NCBI GenBank assembly: GCA_016716305.1
Contig: JADJWP010000001.1
Span: 62,001 to 126,000 of the forward strand
Length of the DNA stretch: 64,000 bases
Direction of reading: 5' to 3'
Origin: Chloracidobacterium sp.
GTDB taxonomy: Bacteria > Acidobacteriota > Blastocatellia > Pyrinomonadales > Pyrinomonadaceae
Shown here: positions 34,847-45,145 of the stretch, in pieces
Position numbering within the stretch: the stretch's first letter is position 1
Layout: the number at the start of each line of letters is the position of its first letter
The notes under the pieces: model-generated
Database searches by the model: none
Told to the model about the DNA's origin: nothing
Seen by the model: the letters and a program-made list of their open reading frames with translations, nothing else
Position numbers and translations under genes: made by a program

Positions 34847-36835
34847 CTAAGTACGCTGAAATCCGCGCTCGATATCTTTCATGGTCAAGCGAAGGATCAC
34901 AGGACGTCCGTGGGGGCATGTGGTCGGCGATGACGTAACGAGCAGCCGGTCGATAAGCCACTGCATCTTTTCCGGACTTAGCGACATGTTTATTTTGACC
35001 GCGGCCTTGCATGCGAGGCTGGCTGCGATATCGTCGCGAAGGCTCGATTTTGCGGACCCACGACTTTCGAGTTCGACCGTATCAAGTATTTCACTGAACA
35101 GATTGCGTGCCTCGGAGGCAGGCAGATCGGTCGGTATGGACTTGATCGCAATAGTTCGCCCCGAAAGCCGCATGGTTCCGAAGCCAAGCGAGGCAAGGTC
35201 CGCCTCAACGAGCTGGAAGGCTTCTGCCTGAGCTGGCGTCAGATCGACGGTTTCGGGCAGCAAGAGATTTTGCGATTCGATCGGCCGGTCGGTTTCCTGC
35301 TTTCGATATTTATCGAAGAGTATTCTTTCGTGAGCAACGTGCTGATCGATCAGCAGCATTCCTTCGTCGTCGACGGCGATTATGAAGCTATCGTGAAGCT
35401 GTGCGATCGGCCGGATCTTCGAATATCTGACCTCATCGATCTCAGCAGTCGAAACGATCCGCTCTGCCGAATCAACCGGCGGGAGAGCCCGATTTTCTGA
35501 TCTGGCGGAACGCGCCGGAGGCGGTTCTTCGATCGCCGTTATCGTCTCATGATCGAAAATACGGCGTGTCTCGGCGATCTGCTCAAACACGAGAGAGGCG
35601 GGAGCAATATCAACCAACGCATCACCAAAAAGGCCTGAGGGCGGTTCTTCGGTCGTCAGTTCCTTTCCCATCGTGTCTTTGGACACATCGTCAGTTCGCT
35701 CGATCGGAGCCCCGCTGCCTGCAAAAGCAGTACCGGGACCAAACGAGGTCGCTCCATCCGCGAGCGGCGGATCAGAGGTCCTTTCCGTCGGACTCATGAA
35801 TGCATCCAGCCGCTCAGGCCTGGTTTCATCTTCGGCAAGGAAACCGGCTTGGGCAAGAGACATTCGTACCGATTCACCGATCACGTCCTTTACCGCTTCG
35901 CTTCGTCTGAAACGGATCTCGGTCTTCGCCGGATGGACATTTACATCGATCTCTTCCGGTGGAAGGTCAAGAAAAAGAAATGCGACTGGATACACGCCGT
36001 TCGGAAGGACCGAACGAAACCCTTCACGCAGCCCCTCGGCGATCGTTTTATCACGAACAAAGCGGTGGTTCACAAAAAAGTACTGTGAGTCGCGATTGGT
36101 CCGCCGCTCGCGGGGTGCCGAAATGAACCCTGAGACCCTTGCAACATGGTCTCGCCCGCCCGAAACGGGGATCAGGCTCTCCATAAGACTGCTGCCAAAG
36201 ATCTGAAACGCACGCTCTTTTAGATCCTTTGCAGGAGCGGCAGAGATCGTTTCCCTCCCATTGTTCATCAGGGTGAACGCAATATCCGGGTGCGCAAGAG
36301 CGTAATGCGTGGCGATAAGGGTAATGTGATAATTTTCAGTAGCCTCCGACCGCATGAACTTACGGCGCGCAGGCGTATTGAAAAACAAGTCGCGCACTGT
36401 GATGGTTGTCCCGACCGGCCGCGCCGCATCTTTTACATCCAGCAGCCTTCCTCCCTCGATTACAACACGCGTTGCCGGTTTATCGGCATCGGTGTTCGTC
36501 AATAGCTCGACTCTTGCCACCGATGCGATGGACGCAAGAGCCTCACCACGGAACCCAAGCGTGACGATACGCCCAAGATCGTCCAGTTCGCGTATCTTAG
36601 ACGTTGCGTGACGCTCGAAGCACAAGATCGCATCGTCGCGTTCCATTCCCTCGCCATCGTCGCTTATTCGCATCAAACGCCGGCCGCCCAGTTCTATTTC
36701 GATCTTTATCCGTGAGGCACCGGCATCGATCGAATTTTCGACAAGTTCCTTTATTACGGAAGCGGGTCGCTCAACGACCTCGCCTGCCGCGATCTGATTG
36801 GCGAGATTGTCTGAAAGAACGCGGATCTTGTTCAT
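34847..36835 (-). CDS. mutL: DNA mismatch repair protein MutL
   Basis: The 662-residue protein has the GHKL ATPase N-terminus: ANQIAAGEVVERPASVIKELVENSIDAGA, DDGEGM and ATSKI, then GFRGEALASIASV. The C-terminal dimerisation domain has the endonuclease-type motifs DQHVAHE (497-503; the usual pattern is DQHAxxExxxxE and here the last Glu is Asp), ACK (608-610), CPHGRP (640-645) and FQR near the end. So it is a nicking MutL, as expected where MutH is absent. The middle linker is long and poorly conserved. The start is one base after the bshC stop, so the two are coupled. Confidence 0.95.
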   Translation of the reverse strand: MNKIRVLSDNLANQIAAGEVVERPASVIKELVENSIDAGASRIKIEIELGGRRLMRISDDGEGMERDDAILCFERHATSKIRELDDLGRIVTLGFRGEALASIASVARVELLTNTDADKPATRVVIEGGRLLDVKDAARPVGTTITVRDLFFNTPARRKFMRSEATENYHITLIATHYALAHPDIAFTLMNNGRETISAAPAKDLKERAFQIFGSSLMESLIPVSGGRDHVARVSGFISAPRERRTNRDSQYFFVNHRFVRDKTIAEGLREGFRSVLPNGVYPVAFLFLDLPPEEIDVNVHPAKTEIRFRRSEAVKDVIGESVRMSLAQAGFLAEDETRPERLDAFMSPTERTSDPPLADGATSFGPGTAFAGSGAPIERTDDVSKDTMGKELTTEEPPSGLFGDALVDIAPASLVFEQIAETRRIFDHETITAIEEPPPARSARSENRALPPVDSAERIVSTAEIDEVRYSKIRPIAQLHDSFIIAVDDEGMLLIDQHVAHERILFDKYRKQETDRPIESQNLLLPETVDLTPAQAEAFQLVEADLASLGFGTMRLSGRTIAIKSIPTDLPASEARNLFSEILDTVELESRGSAKSSLRDDIAASLACKAAVKINMSLSPEKMQWLIDRLLVTSSPTTCPHGRPVILRLTMKDIERGFQRT

Positions 36836-36836
36836 G

Positions 36837-38516
36837 TTATAGAGACACGACGCGGTGGCCTTTGTCGCTTAGATCGATACTGTCATATATCCAATCGACA
36901 AAATCAGTGCCGAATCGATCAACAAAGTAGAGAATATTGAGACTACGTTCCTGAAGGTGCTCGTGAGGCAAGATGGCTGCGAACATCGTCTCAAGCCGCC
37001 GCCTGATCACCTCGTCGCGGGAGAACTGCGAGTGGCGGAATTTGTTTCGAATTGACTCGATATGGTAGATGATCTTTCTGCGCCGCTTCTCGAGGTTATT
37101 GGCCAATGTCGGGTCTACCGCCGCAAGGTTGAGGTCGAGCCGATCTAGTTCGCTGTTTATTCGCGCCTCTACCTCAGCGATAAGCCCGGCCGTGTCCGCA
37201 TTCAAGTATTCATCGACAATTCTCGGAAGCAGTGAATCGAGCCCGGCAAACAGATCGGTGAACCGCAATTCGTATTTCTTCAGCGATCTTGCATGACGCG
37301 ATTCGACCATCGTGAAGCTCTGGCGATGGAGGATGGGCGTTATCGGTCGGTCAAGAACCCGATACACCTCGCCGCTCTGTGCAAAATAGGCGATCTCAGC
37401 CGCACCTCCGAAATAACAAACCGTGGGCAGCAAATGATCTTGGACGACCGACCTGAGCACAACGCTCGGGCTGAACCGCGTCGGCTCGCGCTCGGCGATC
37501 TCGGCAAGTTGATCGAGCGTGAATTCTCTTGATCCGTCTCTCGTCCTTAATGTACCCGTCTCGCTCTTTTTGAGCGAATGACGGCTTCCGTCGCGCGACT
37601 GCCAAAACAACGGGAAGTAATCGTCGCCGATAAAGACCTGAGCCTGATAACCGTCAGCGACCAATTCGTCACTTCGTTTACGGAGTGCCTCAACGATCTC
37701 GGCCGATCGCATGATGGCGTCGCGGTAGACCGGCGATGCAAGGCCTTTCAAACGTGAATCGAGCGGGCATAGCATTATCAGTCCGTATTTGCCCAACAGC
37801 GAGGTCAGTTGCGTCGCAAATGCATCGCCGAAGTAGTTTTGCGGAGTCCAGCTCTCTTCGACGATCGCCCGTAATTCCGCCGAAAATTCGGTCGGGAGCA
37901 GCTCTGCAATAAGCACGTCAATTGTTTCACGAATGCTGTCGTCGAGTTTGATATAGCCGACCGGAAGCTCTTCGTGACAACGTTTAGGCTGATTTTTTAG
38001 TTCAACGATCCGGCCTTCGCTGTTCAGCACGAACGTCTTCGAAACTTCCTCGAAGTCGTGATCTTCGGTGGCGATCCAAAACACAGGCACGGCCTTGATG
38101 CCGCGTCCTCGAAGGCATTCGGCCATCTTCACAGCTGAGAGCGCCTTATAGATCGTATATAGCGGCCCGGTGAACAAACCCGATTGCTGACCTGAAACGA
38201 CCGCAACACAGTCCGGCTCCCTGAGGGAGGCAATGTTGTCGAGTGTGGTCTGCGGAGCACCAAACTTACGGTTCATATCCTCAAGTGCTTCGCACAAGAT
38301 CGAACGGTCAGCTGTATGGTGTTTTAGCACGTCGTTGACCCGGTCCGCGATGTCCGTATGCGAGGCAACAGCCGTTGGATAATATTTCCGAAGCGACAGC
38401 GGATCGGCTTGGTATTCCCTGAAGAGGCGCGATTGTCCGGGCAGATCGGAAAACGGAATGCTCTCAACCGAGACGGTCACATCGCCGCTCGGTGCTGGAC
38501 ATGCTATTTCTTGCAT
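36837..38516 (-). CDS. bshC: BshC, putative cysteine ligase of bacillithiol synthesis
   Basis: The 559-residue protein has the BshC pattern CVAVVSGQQSGLFTGPLYTIYKALSAVKMA near residues 108-135, WIATEDHDFEEV, and QAQVFIGDDYFPLFW. A coiled-coil C-terminal half (ARINSELDRLDLNLAAVDPTLANNLEKRRRKI) is also typical. BshC adds cysteine to glucosaminyl-malate to make bacillithiol, a low-molecular-weight thiol. BshA and BshB are not in the window. It is directly followed by mutL. Confidence 0.92.
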   Translation of the reverse strand: MQEIACPAPSGDVTVSVESIPFSDLPGQSRLFREYQADPLSLRKYYPTAVASHTDIADRVNDVLKHHTADRSILCEALEDMNRKFGAPQTTLDNIASLREPDCVAVVSGQQSGLFTGPLYTIYKALSAVKMAECLRGRGIKAVPVFWIATEDHDFEEVSKTFVLNSEGRIVELKNQPKRCHEELPVGYIKLDDSIRETIDVLIAELLPTEFSAELRAIVEESWTPQNYFGDAFATQLTSLLGKYGLIMLCPLDSRLKGLASPVYRDAIMRSAEIVEALRKRSDELVADGYQAQVFIGDDYFPLFWQSRDGSRHSLKKSETGTLRTRDGSREFTLDQLAEIAEREPTRFSPSVVLRSVVQDHLLPTVCYFGGAAEIAYFAQSGEVYRVLDRPITPILHRQSFTMVESRHARSLKKYELRFTDLFAGLDSLLPRIVDEYLNADTAGLIAEVEARINSELDRLDLNLAAVDPTLANNLEKRRRKIIYHIESIRNKFRHSQFSRDEVIRRRLETMFAAILPHEHLQERSLNILYFVDRFGTDFVDWIYDSIDLSDKGHRVVSL

Positions 38517-38575
38517 CTAACAGATTTGCTCCTCGATGAAAAAAGTATAATTGTCCAGGCCGTCAGTTCCAAGCC

Positions 38576-38609
38576 CCAAATGAAAAGAGACGGCCGATTG
38601 ACCGTCTCT
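38576..38609 (-). terminator. Terminator of the BNR-repeat gene
   Basis: AGAGACGG (38586-38593) pairs with CCGTCTCT (38602-38609), loop 8 nt. On the minus strand it is followed by TTTTCATTT. It lies 23 bases after the stop codon at 38632. Confidence 0.65.
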
Positions 38610-38631
38610 AGTATCGGCCGGACCGTCCCGG

Positions 38632-40788
38632 CTAATTTCCAAGCTGCTTCGAAGAGGCTGCTTCGTTGCTGCGTGCCGAGTCGTCAATTCGCTGAATACG
38701 GTAAATGCCGGATGAGTGTGATGCAGCGAATATTCGATTGCGGTCGACCGGGTCAAAAGCAAGGGCCCAGACCCGTCTGCTCGGAACGATCATCTCCTTC
38801 GAATCGACACGCCGCCACTTGTTGCCGGCATCGTCTGAATAATAGATCCCGCCATCGGACTCTAAAGAACTTGCGACAAACAGTTCATCCGTATTCTCGG
38901 GATTTATCAATATGCTCGTAAACTTGCCAAGCGGCAGATTTCCGCCTCGACGCGTCCACGATCGGCCGCCATCCCTGGTCAGGTAAAGCGACTGGGTAGT
39001 TCCGGCGTAGATGTAATTAGGTCGTTTCGGATCGCCGGCAAGAGAGATGACCGGAATGTTCTGCGGCGCACCGTCGGTCTTTTCCCAGGTCTTTCCGTCA
39101 TCTCGCGAAACAAGCACGCCTGATGTCGCGGTCCCTACCCAGATCGTTCCCGGCACGAGCGGTGACGAATACACAGCAAAAACGTTCTCGCTGACGCCGG
39201 CACCGAACGACAACTTTTCCCATCCTTTTGATATGTCATACGTTCGAAATAGTCCGTTGTCCGTTCCGGCAAAGAGACCGTTCTTTTCATCTTCGGTGAA
39301 AGCAAGTACCTTGACCTTTTCGGTCAATCCCGGAACGAGTTTCGGACCTGCTGCCGCGGACTTTGCCGCAGCAGCCGCCGCCGCGCGACGTTGCGCTGCG
39401 GTCATGCGTTTCGACGTTGTCGCCGCCTTGGCAGGCTTCGCTACCGGAACCAGCGTCCAGGATGCTCCGCGGTCGAGAGAGCGGAAGATGCCGAGATTTG
39501 TACCCAGAAACATACGATTCGGATCGATACGATCTTGCAGAACCGAAAACAACGACACCTTATTCATGTCGAGTCCGCGAGCCGGCTGCCAATTCGCTCC
39601 GCCGTCGCTGCTGACAAAAAAGAAACCGCCGCTGCTTGCCGTATTGTGCGTCGTTGCATAAAGCCTGCCCGGTTGCGAGACATCCGCCGTGACCGAATAT
39701 GCAAAGCGGCTTGTAAAGTTCTGATTTGTCTGCGAAAAGCTCTTACCACCGTCATTCGACACCATCACGCCGTTGTTATTCGTGGCAATAAATACCCGGT
39801 TAGGGACTTGCCGGTGCACGGCGATCTTGTTTATCTCAAGATTTTTCTGGGTCGTCATGCTCCAGGTCTTGCCGCCGTTGACGGACATCCAAAATCCTTC
39901 GGTGGTTCCGGCATACACCGTTCCTGGCTGTGAAGGGTGTTGAAGGATAGCTCGTGTGCGGCGCGATGTGGACGGGATCCCCTGGATCTTTTTCCATTTC
40001 TCGCCGCCATCAAGCGATTCGTAGATACCGCTGCAGGCCGAAGCAAAGATGTGATCGCGATTCCGTTCGTTAATGTCGATCGCAAAAACATCCGAATCGT
40101 CGATCATCCCGTCCTTGATCAGCTTCCAGCTCTTTCCTGCATCGGTCGACTTGTACGCACGCCACCAGGTTCCAGCAAATATGGTGTCTCGGCTCCGCGG
40201 GTCGATCGCCAGCGAATTGACATTTATCGGCATTGACCCGGACGAGATCTTTTCCCAATCGTCGCCCGAGTTTCGCGAGACCCATACTCCGCTCGTCGTT
40301 CCGACAAAAAGATTTTCAGGGTCGCTTTCCGATTGAGTCATTGCATGAATCGATTCGTTTCGCAGTTCCTTTGACTCTTTCCAGGTTTTGCCCCCATCTT
40401 TCGATTTAAAGAAACCGCCGGGCGCCTTGTGGCGATGGCCCGCGGCATAAATAACGTTCGAATCGCGGCTGTCAACGAACATGTCGTCGATGACAAGCTG
40501 AGGCTTATCGAGATTTACGAGCATTTGCCACGTTCGTCCACCATCGCTGGACGAATGTATCTGTCCGTCAAGCGTACTGATATAGATACGTTCAGGATCT
40601 TTAGGGTCGATAGCGATCGCTCTGACATCTCCGCCGTCGGGTCCGACAACGGTCCATTCAGCAAAGTTCTTCGGATCCTTGAAGACATTCCCATCCGCTA
40701 ATAGCGTCGTCGGAATCGAAACCGCAATCAACGCCGCGAATACCAAAAGTGATGTGACTCTATAAATCTTAGCGAGATCGATGTTCAT
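38632..40788 (-). CDS. Secreted BNR-repeat (sialidase-like / Ycf48-like) beta-propeller protein
   Basis: The 718-residue protein begins with a signal peptide (VTSLLVFAALIAVSIPTTLLA). It carries about twelve Asp-box (BNR) repeats of the form S-x-D-G-G-x-x-W, for example SSSDGGRTW, KSKDGGKTW, KSTDAGKSW, RSLDRGASW and LTRDGGRSW. Two stacked propellers are likely. An Ala-rich, basic insertion near residues 445-480 (TAAQRRAAAAAAAKSAAAG) interrupts the repeats. No sialidase catalytic residues can be assigned. Such proteins may bind glycans or help assemble outer-membrane complexes. It appears to be a single-gene unit with its own terminator. Confidence 0.8.
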   Translation of the reverse strand: MNIDLAKIYRVTSLLVFAALIAVSIPTTLLADGNVFKDPKNFAEWTVVGPDGGDVRAIAIDPKDPERIYISTLDGQIHSSSDGGRTWQMLVNLDKPQLVIDDMFVDSRDSNVIYAAGHRHKAPGGFFKSKDGGKTWKESKELRNESIHAMTQSESDPENLFVGTTSGVWVSRNSGDDWEKISSGSMPINVNSLAIDPRSRDTIFAGTWWRAYKSTDAGKSWKLIKDGMIDDSDVFAIDINERNRDHIFASACSGIYESLDGGEKWKKIQGIPSTSRRTRAILQHPSQPGTVYAGTTEGFWMSVNGGKTWSMTTQKNLEINKIAVHRQVPNRVFIATNNNGVMVSNDGGKSFSQTNQNFTSRFAYSVTADVSQPGRLYATTHNTASSGGFFFVSSDGGANWQPARGLDMNKVSLFSVLQDRIDPNRMFLGTNLGIFRSLDRGASWTLVPVAKPAKAATTSKRMTAAQRRAAAAAAAKSAAAGPKLVPGLTEKVKVLAFTEDEKNGLFAGTDNGLFRTYDISKGWEKLSFGAGVSENVFAVYSSPLVPGTIWVGTATSGVLVSRDDGKTWEKTDGAPQNIPVISLAGDPKRPNYIYAGTTQSLYLTRDGGRSWTRRGGNLPLGKFTSILINPENTDELFVASSLESDGGIYYSDDAGNKWRRVDSKEMIVPSRRVWALAFDPVDRNRIFAASHSSGIYRIQRIDDSARSNEAASSKQLGN

Positions 40789-40993
40789 ATGATTTTATTG
40801 GCCGCTTCGGGTAAAGAGAATCAATTTCAGGAAGATCAACGGAGATCAGATGAAATCAGCTCGTTTAACGTTCGCACCAAATTAAGTTTGGGGGAAGTAT
40901 TTCGAACGCGGACAGACGTTTGAGCTGCAAACCTTAGTTTAGCCAAAATACGCGCCCAAAGCAAAGAAATAATGTGCGGGATAACCAAGAACG

Positions 40994-41064
40994 AAAAAAG
41001 CGAGCAGGGAACCAAAGTTCCCTGCCCGCTGCTTTTATGATGTTCATGCCGTTTCCGGCATGAA
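40994..41064 (-). terminator. Tandem hairpins ending the OmpA-like gene, with strong intrinsic terminator
   Basis: Minus-strand order: first a 9-bp hairpin (41043-41051 with 41056-41064, TTCATGCCG / CGGCATGAA), then a near-perfect 13-bp hairpin (41000-41012 with 41017-41029, one mismatch or wobble, CAAA loop) followed by six T residues (40994-40999). The second is a textbook terminator. The first lies right after the stop codon and may stabilise the 3' end. Confidence 0.85.
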
Positions 41065-41076
41065 GCGAGTCAGACG

Positions 41077-43533
41077 TTACGGTGCCGGATTCTGTGCTCC
41101 GGGCGGTATACGGTACAGCTTGGTGTTTATGCCTGCACCGGTGTCTCCGCCGCGTACCAGCGTGATACGGCTGCGGTCAAAGCGACGGAAGTCAATATGA
41201 TTATTGATCAGCCGTTCGCGTGCAGCGATATCTCGGTCAGTACCGTAATTGATGATGTAGCCCTGATTTGTCGGGTTGTTCTGCAGTTCGACAAAGAAGG
41301 CGTCGAGACGTGCACGAACATCATCGTTCTGTAGCTTAGCGAATTCGTCAACCAAAAGCGGTTCCGGATACGGATCGACAGGAGCAGTTTCCGAAGCAGT
41401 CTCCGGACAATTACATGCCGGATCCTGTCCGCCAAGGTTCACCGTGGCAGTTATGTTCTGGCCCGCGTCTTCACGCGAGGTGCGAACACGAATGCTCGGC
41501 GTGCCCTGACCGCTTTCGATCGTTCCGCGGCTCACCGTCCAGTTGTACGTTACGCTCGCACCACCACTAACGTTAGCGGTGAAGGTCATTGCGTCACCCG
41601 GTGTCGTGATTCCAGCCGGGCCGGTCACCGACAAGGTCGGGCAGTCGCAAGCCCTGCGGCAGTTACAGTCTTCGATCGTTACGGTCTTGGTCTGGGTCTG
41701 TCCGCAAAGTCCGCATCCGTCATCGACGCCTGCGGTCAGGGTATAGGTTCCCTTTCCAAGTCCACTCAGATCCCACTGGACATTAGCACCTGAACCAACG
41801 ATCCGTCCGCCCGAAACCGTGTAGTTGTAGGTCAGGACGTCGCCTTCCGGATCGACTGCCGTCGTCGAAACATTGATCGTTGTGTTGTCGTTACATGTCG
41901 CACCTTCGACCGGAACAAATCCCGGGCCGCAAGGCAGCGTAATGGTCGAATCGCTGAGTTCTACAGCTGTAACGTTTGCCCACTGATTGACCTTGTCCTC
42001 GAGACGCGTGTTTCGTCGTCCGATAAAGGTCTGGAAGATGTAACCATGCGGGTTATCCGAAACGCGGAGTCCCGGAGGACGTCCCGTGAACGTATTGGTA
42101 ACAGTCTGCGGAATACATCCGCCATTGCCTAGATCACCCGGCTGGGTCACGACCGTAGCACACGGAATGAACGCAGAACCGGTAAATGATTCATCGTCAA
42201 AATCGCCGTCATCCAGCTGGTTGACGTTGTAGCGATAAGCGAAGCTCATACCGAACCAGCGCGTCGGGAAAATACGGAATCCGCCGATCAGATCCATCGG
42301 GTGCTTCTCAAGTGCATTCGGCGTTCTGCCGCCGATATAACGAAGCGAGCGGAACTCGACGATCGGTTGGAAATATCGGTTGACCGGGAAATCGATCGCT
42401 GCCGACGTAAGGAATTCGTCAGGACGATCGAGAAGCGTAAATTCGCCGCCCGGGAAATCTCCCTTGACGCTTGCATTCCAATGGTAGCCGACGTTTGCCG
42501 AGACATTTGCCCAGCGGGCTACGCGAGCATCAGCAAACAGAGACAGCAGGATGTCGCCGCGGTTTCCGCCCGGGCTGGCACCACGCTGAAGCTGATTGAA
42601 ACCAGCGAAATCATTTGCAGTATCAGCATAGAAACGATACGCACCCATGATGCCGAAACCGACCGGATTGTTGACGTTCGTCCAACGCCACTTGCCGCCG
42701 ACCGTGAATGTGCTGAACGATGCCGTTCCCCACGTTCGGTTTATGAACGGTGCATCTGGCAAATATGAAGGTGCCGTCGTGAATACGCTAGGTGCCGTAC
42801 CTGAGGGTGCCCCATTCGGGTTCAGCAATGTAACCGTCTGGAGAACGATGCCCGGAAGAATGCTGCCATAAACAGATCCTATCCCGGGGAAATTGTCAGC
42901 AGACGAACCGCCGCCACCTGGCCTCGGGGGTCCCATAAGAGCGTTCGTGCCTGCGCCAAAGCCAAAGAGCGGCCCTGAAAACTGCGGCGGAATCAAACCA
43001 AAGGTGCCAGAGTTGCCGCCGATGTAAGGAAACACCGACCACGGTTGTGTACCTGCCGGACGAAAGACCGCTCGACCAGAGTAAATACCCGGTGACGGCC
43101 CCTGCGGAGCATAAATGATCGCAGCCGGGCTAATGCCGTTGATCCGCGAATTAGGGAGGTAAAAACCTGATAATGTTGCCGGGTTGTTCACCTTCACACC
43201 ACGGTATGCATCGGTGTTAAAGAACATTTCAAAGTAGTTCGTAAGACCTACCTGAAAGCTGACGGGCACCTCAGTAAAGTCAGCGTTGCCCGGATCACGG
43301 TCATAATTGCTGACCGCAGCGCTAAATGTAAATTCACCCTTTCTAAGGGTTTGGCCGTCGTAGACTGTGAAGAGACCGGTAGGGCCGCCAGTCGGGCCTC
43401 CAGTTCCTACAGTAGGAGCCGTGTTTCTGTCATCTTTAGCAGACCGCTTGCTGTTGTCCGTTTGCGAATTGGCCGCAAATACAAGTGCCAAGAGGGTCAG
43501 CGTTACAATAAACACTCTGTAAGCGAGATTCAT
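41077..43533 (-). CDS. Outer-membrane beta-barrel protein with PKD-like and OmpA-like C-terminal domains
   Basis: ATG 43533, the second of two adjacent ATGs, is six bases from a GGAGG site and gives 818 residues. A signal peptide (YRVFIVTLTLLALVFAANSQ) is followed by an OMPP1/OprF-like beta-barrel of about 450 residues, with YDRDPGNADFTEVPVSFQVGLTNYFEMFF and repeated aromatic strands. Two PKD-like Ig domains come next, around Cys-rich segments (CGLCGQTQTK, CNCRRACDCPTL). The last ~90 residues (LQNDDVRARLDAFFVELQNNPTNQGYIINYG... RITLVRGGDTG) resemble the OmpA-like module that is common in this group, though the classic peptidoglycan-binding residues are not evident. It probably links the outer membrane to the cell wall. 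Confidence 0.75.
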   Translation of the reverse strand: MNLAYRVFIVTLTLLALVFAANSQTDNSKRSAKDDRNTAPTVGTGGPTGGPTGLFTVYDGQTLRKGEFTFSAAVSNYDRDPGNADFTEVPVSFQVGLTNYFEMFFNTDAYRGVKVNNPATLSGFYLPNSRINGISPAAIIYAPQGPSPGIYSGRAVFRPAGTQPWSVFPYIGGNSGTFGLIPPQFSGPLFGFGAGTNALMGPPRPGGGGSSADNFPGIGSVYGSILPGIVLQTVTLLNPNGAPSGTAPSVFTTAPSYLPDAPFINRTWGTASFSTFTVGGKWRWTNVNNPVGFGIMGAYRFYADTANDFAGFNQLQRGASPGGNRGDILLSLFADARVARWANVSANVGYHWNASVKGDFPGGEFTLLDRPDEFLTSAAIDFPVNRYFQPIVEFRSLRYIGGRTPNALEKHPMDLIGGFRIFPTRWFGMSFAYRYNVNQLDDGDFDDESFTGSAFIPCATVVTQPGDLGNGGCIPQTVTNTFTGRPPGLRVSDNPHGYIFQTFIGRRNTRLEDKVNQWANVTAVELSDSTITLPCGPGFVPVEGATCNDNTTINVSTTAVDPEGDVLTYNYTVSGGRIVGSGANVQWDLSGLGKGTYTLTAGVDDGCGLCGQTQTKTVTIEDCNCRRACDCPTLSVTGPAGITTPGDAMTFTANVSGGASVTYNWTVSRGTIESGQGTPSIRVRTSREDAGQNITATVNLGGQDPACNCPETASETAPVDPYPEPLLVDEFAKLQNDDVRARLDAFFVELQNNPTNQGYIINYGTDRDIAARERLINNHIDFRRFDRSRITLVRGGDTGAGINTKLYRIPPGAQNPAP

Positions 43534-43826
43534 CATATTCCTCCGCCGAAATAAATAATCAAATTTCAATTTGTAGCTGTAAAATATGGTAGTGCAATAT
43601 TTTCTGAAGCTACATAAGTATTACACACGCCTAGACTTTTGCCAAACCATTTGGCGAAAGAACATTTAGCGCTCAGTACAAAAAAGCTCTATTACTTGCG
43701 TTCCTGCAAGATCACACAAACCTAAGCCGTCCTAAAACTGCCAATGCTTATGGTCTTACTTCACAAAGACCTTATTACAAGTTTTCCCGAAAATCAAGTA
43801 TTTTTAACTAATTACGCATTTTTTCT

Positions 43827-45116
43827 TTATGCATAAATGCCGCGCATTCGCGTGTCGTACGCAACGCGGTCGATCGCCAACATGTACGCCGCGGTACGTG
43901 TGTCGACCTCGTGTTTGTCGGCGTAGTGGCAAAGCTCATTAAAGCTCGCAACCATTTTTTCCTCGAGCCGTTCATTGACCTGGCTTTCAGGCCAAAAGTA
44001 GCCCATTCGGTCCTGAACCCATTCAAAATACGAAACGGTCACGCCGCCGGCATTGGCCAGAATATCAGGAATAACGAATATCCCCTTATCATGCAGTATC
44101 TTATCGGCTTTCGGCGTCGTCGGGCCATTCGCTCCCTCGGCAAGGATCTTACACTTGATACGATCGGCGTTCTCTGACGTGATCTGGTTTTCGGTCGCAC
44201 ACGGGGCAAGCACGTCGCATTCCAACTCAAGCAGGTCCTTGTTCGAAACGGGTTCGGCGTTCTGGTACCCCTCAAGCGATTTATTCTTGTTGAGATACTC
44301 AAGAACGTTTGGGATGTCGAGCCCGTTCTTGTTGTAAATTCCGTTGTTGATGTCCGAGATCGCTACTACCTTATACCCCTGTTCATGCATCAAGGCGGCG
44401 CCGATACCGCCGACATTGCCAGAGCCTTGGACGACGACCGAGGTCTCCTGTGGGGTCAGTTTGAACCGCTTGATCGCCTCATTGACCGTAAAAAGCACTC
44501 CTCGGCCGGTCGCCTCTCGGCGTCCGAGCGATCCGCCTAAAGCCACCGGCTTCCCGGTCACGACGGCTGTAACGGTGTGTCGGGCATGCATCGAATACGT
44601 GTCCATGATCCAAGCCATGGTCTGTTCATTCGTGTTCATGTCCGGTGCCGGCACGTCCTTATCGGGTCCTATGAAATCGATCAATTCCGCCGTGTATCTG
44701 CGCGTCATTCGCTCAAGTTCGCCGATCGACATCTGTGCCGGGTTACAGATTATCCCGCCCTTGCCGCCACCGAAAGGCACGTTGACGACCGCGCACTTCC
44801 ATGTCATCCACGCCGAAAGAGCCTTAACCTCGTCGAGTGTGACATCAGGTGCGTATCGAATGCCGCCCTTTGCCGGCCCGCGTGCAAAATTGTGTTGAAC
44901 GCGAAAGCCTTCAAAGACCTGTATGTGACCGGTATCCATCCGTACCGGGATATATACCTTCAATTCCCGGCTCGGCACGCGCATTACGGCGTAGAGGTCG
45001 GGGTCAAGGCCCATCAACTGAGCAGCACGGTCAAACCGTTCGCTCATTGCCTCGAACGGGTTCTTTTCATCGCTTCCCTTGAATCGCCGCATTTCATCGG
45101 CCATCGGATTTGCCAT
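43827..45116 (-). CDS. gdhA: Glutamate dehydrogenase (Glu/Leu/Phe/Val family)
   Basis: The 429-residue enzyme interconverts glutamate and 2-oxoglutarate plus ammonia. It has RVQHNFARGPAKGGIRYAPDV, the catalytic-lysine motif PFGGGKGGI (114-122), and the Rossmann motif VVQGSGNVGGIGA. The length and lack of extensions fit the hexameric NAD-type enzymes. The coding start MANPMADEMRRF is clear. A gap of about 290 bases separates it from the OmpA-like gene; I see no clear terminator there. Confidence 0.94.
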   Translation of the reverse strand: MANPMADEMRRFKGSDEKNPFEAMSERFDRAAQLMGLDPDLYAVMRVPSRELKVYIPVRMDTGHIQVFEGFRVQHNFARGPAKGGIRYAPDVTLDEVKALSAWMTWKCAVVNVPFGGGKGGIICNPAQMSIGELERMTRRYTAELIDFIGPDKDVPAPDMNTNEQTMAWIMDTYSMHARHTVTAVVTGKPVALGGSLGRREATGRGVLFTVNEAIKRFKLTPQETSVVVQGSGNVGGIGAALMHEQGYKVVAISDINNGIYNKNGLDIPNVLEYLNKNKSLEGYQNAEPVSNKDLLELECDVLAPCATENQITSENADRIKCKILAEGANGPTTPKADKILHDKGIFVIPDILANAGGVTVSYFEWVQDRMGYFWPESQVNERLEEKMVASFNELCHYADKHEVDTRTAAYMLAIDRVAYDTRMRGIYA

Positions 45117-45145
45117 TTCTTTAGATCATCTCCAAGTATTTCGAG

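Noticed and set aside
43570..43826. Terminator or small RNA after gdhA
   Set aside because: A+T-rich, with a short TTTATGCATAAA palindrome at the gene end, but no stem with a T tract in the right direction.
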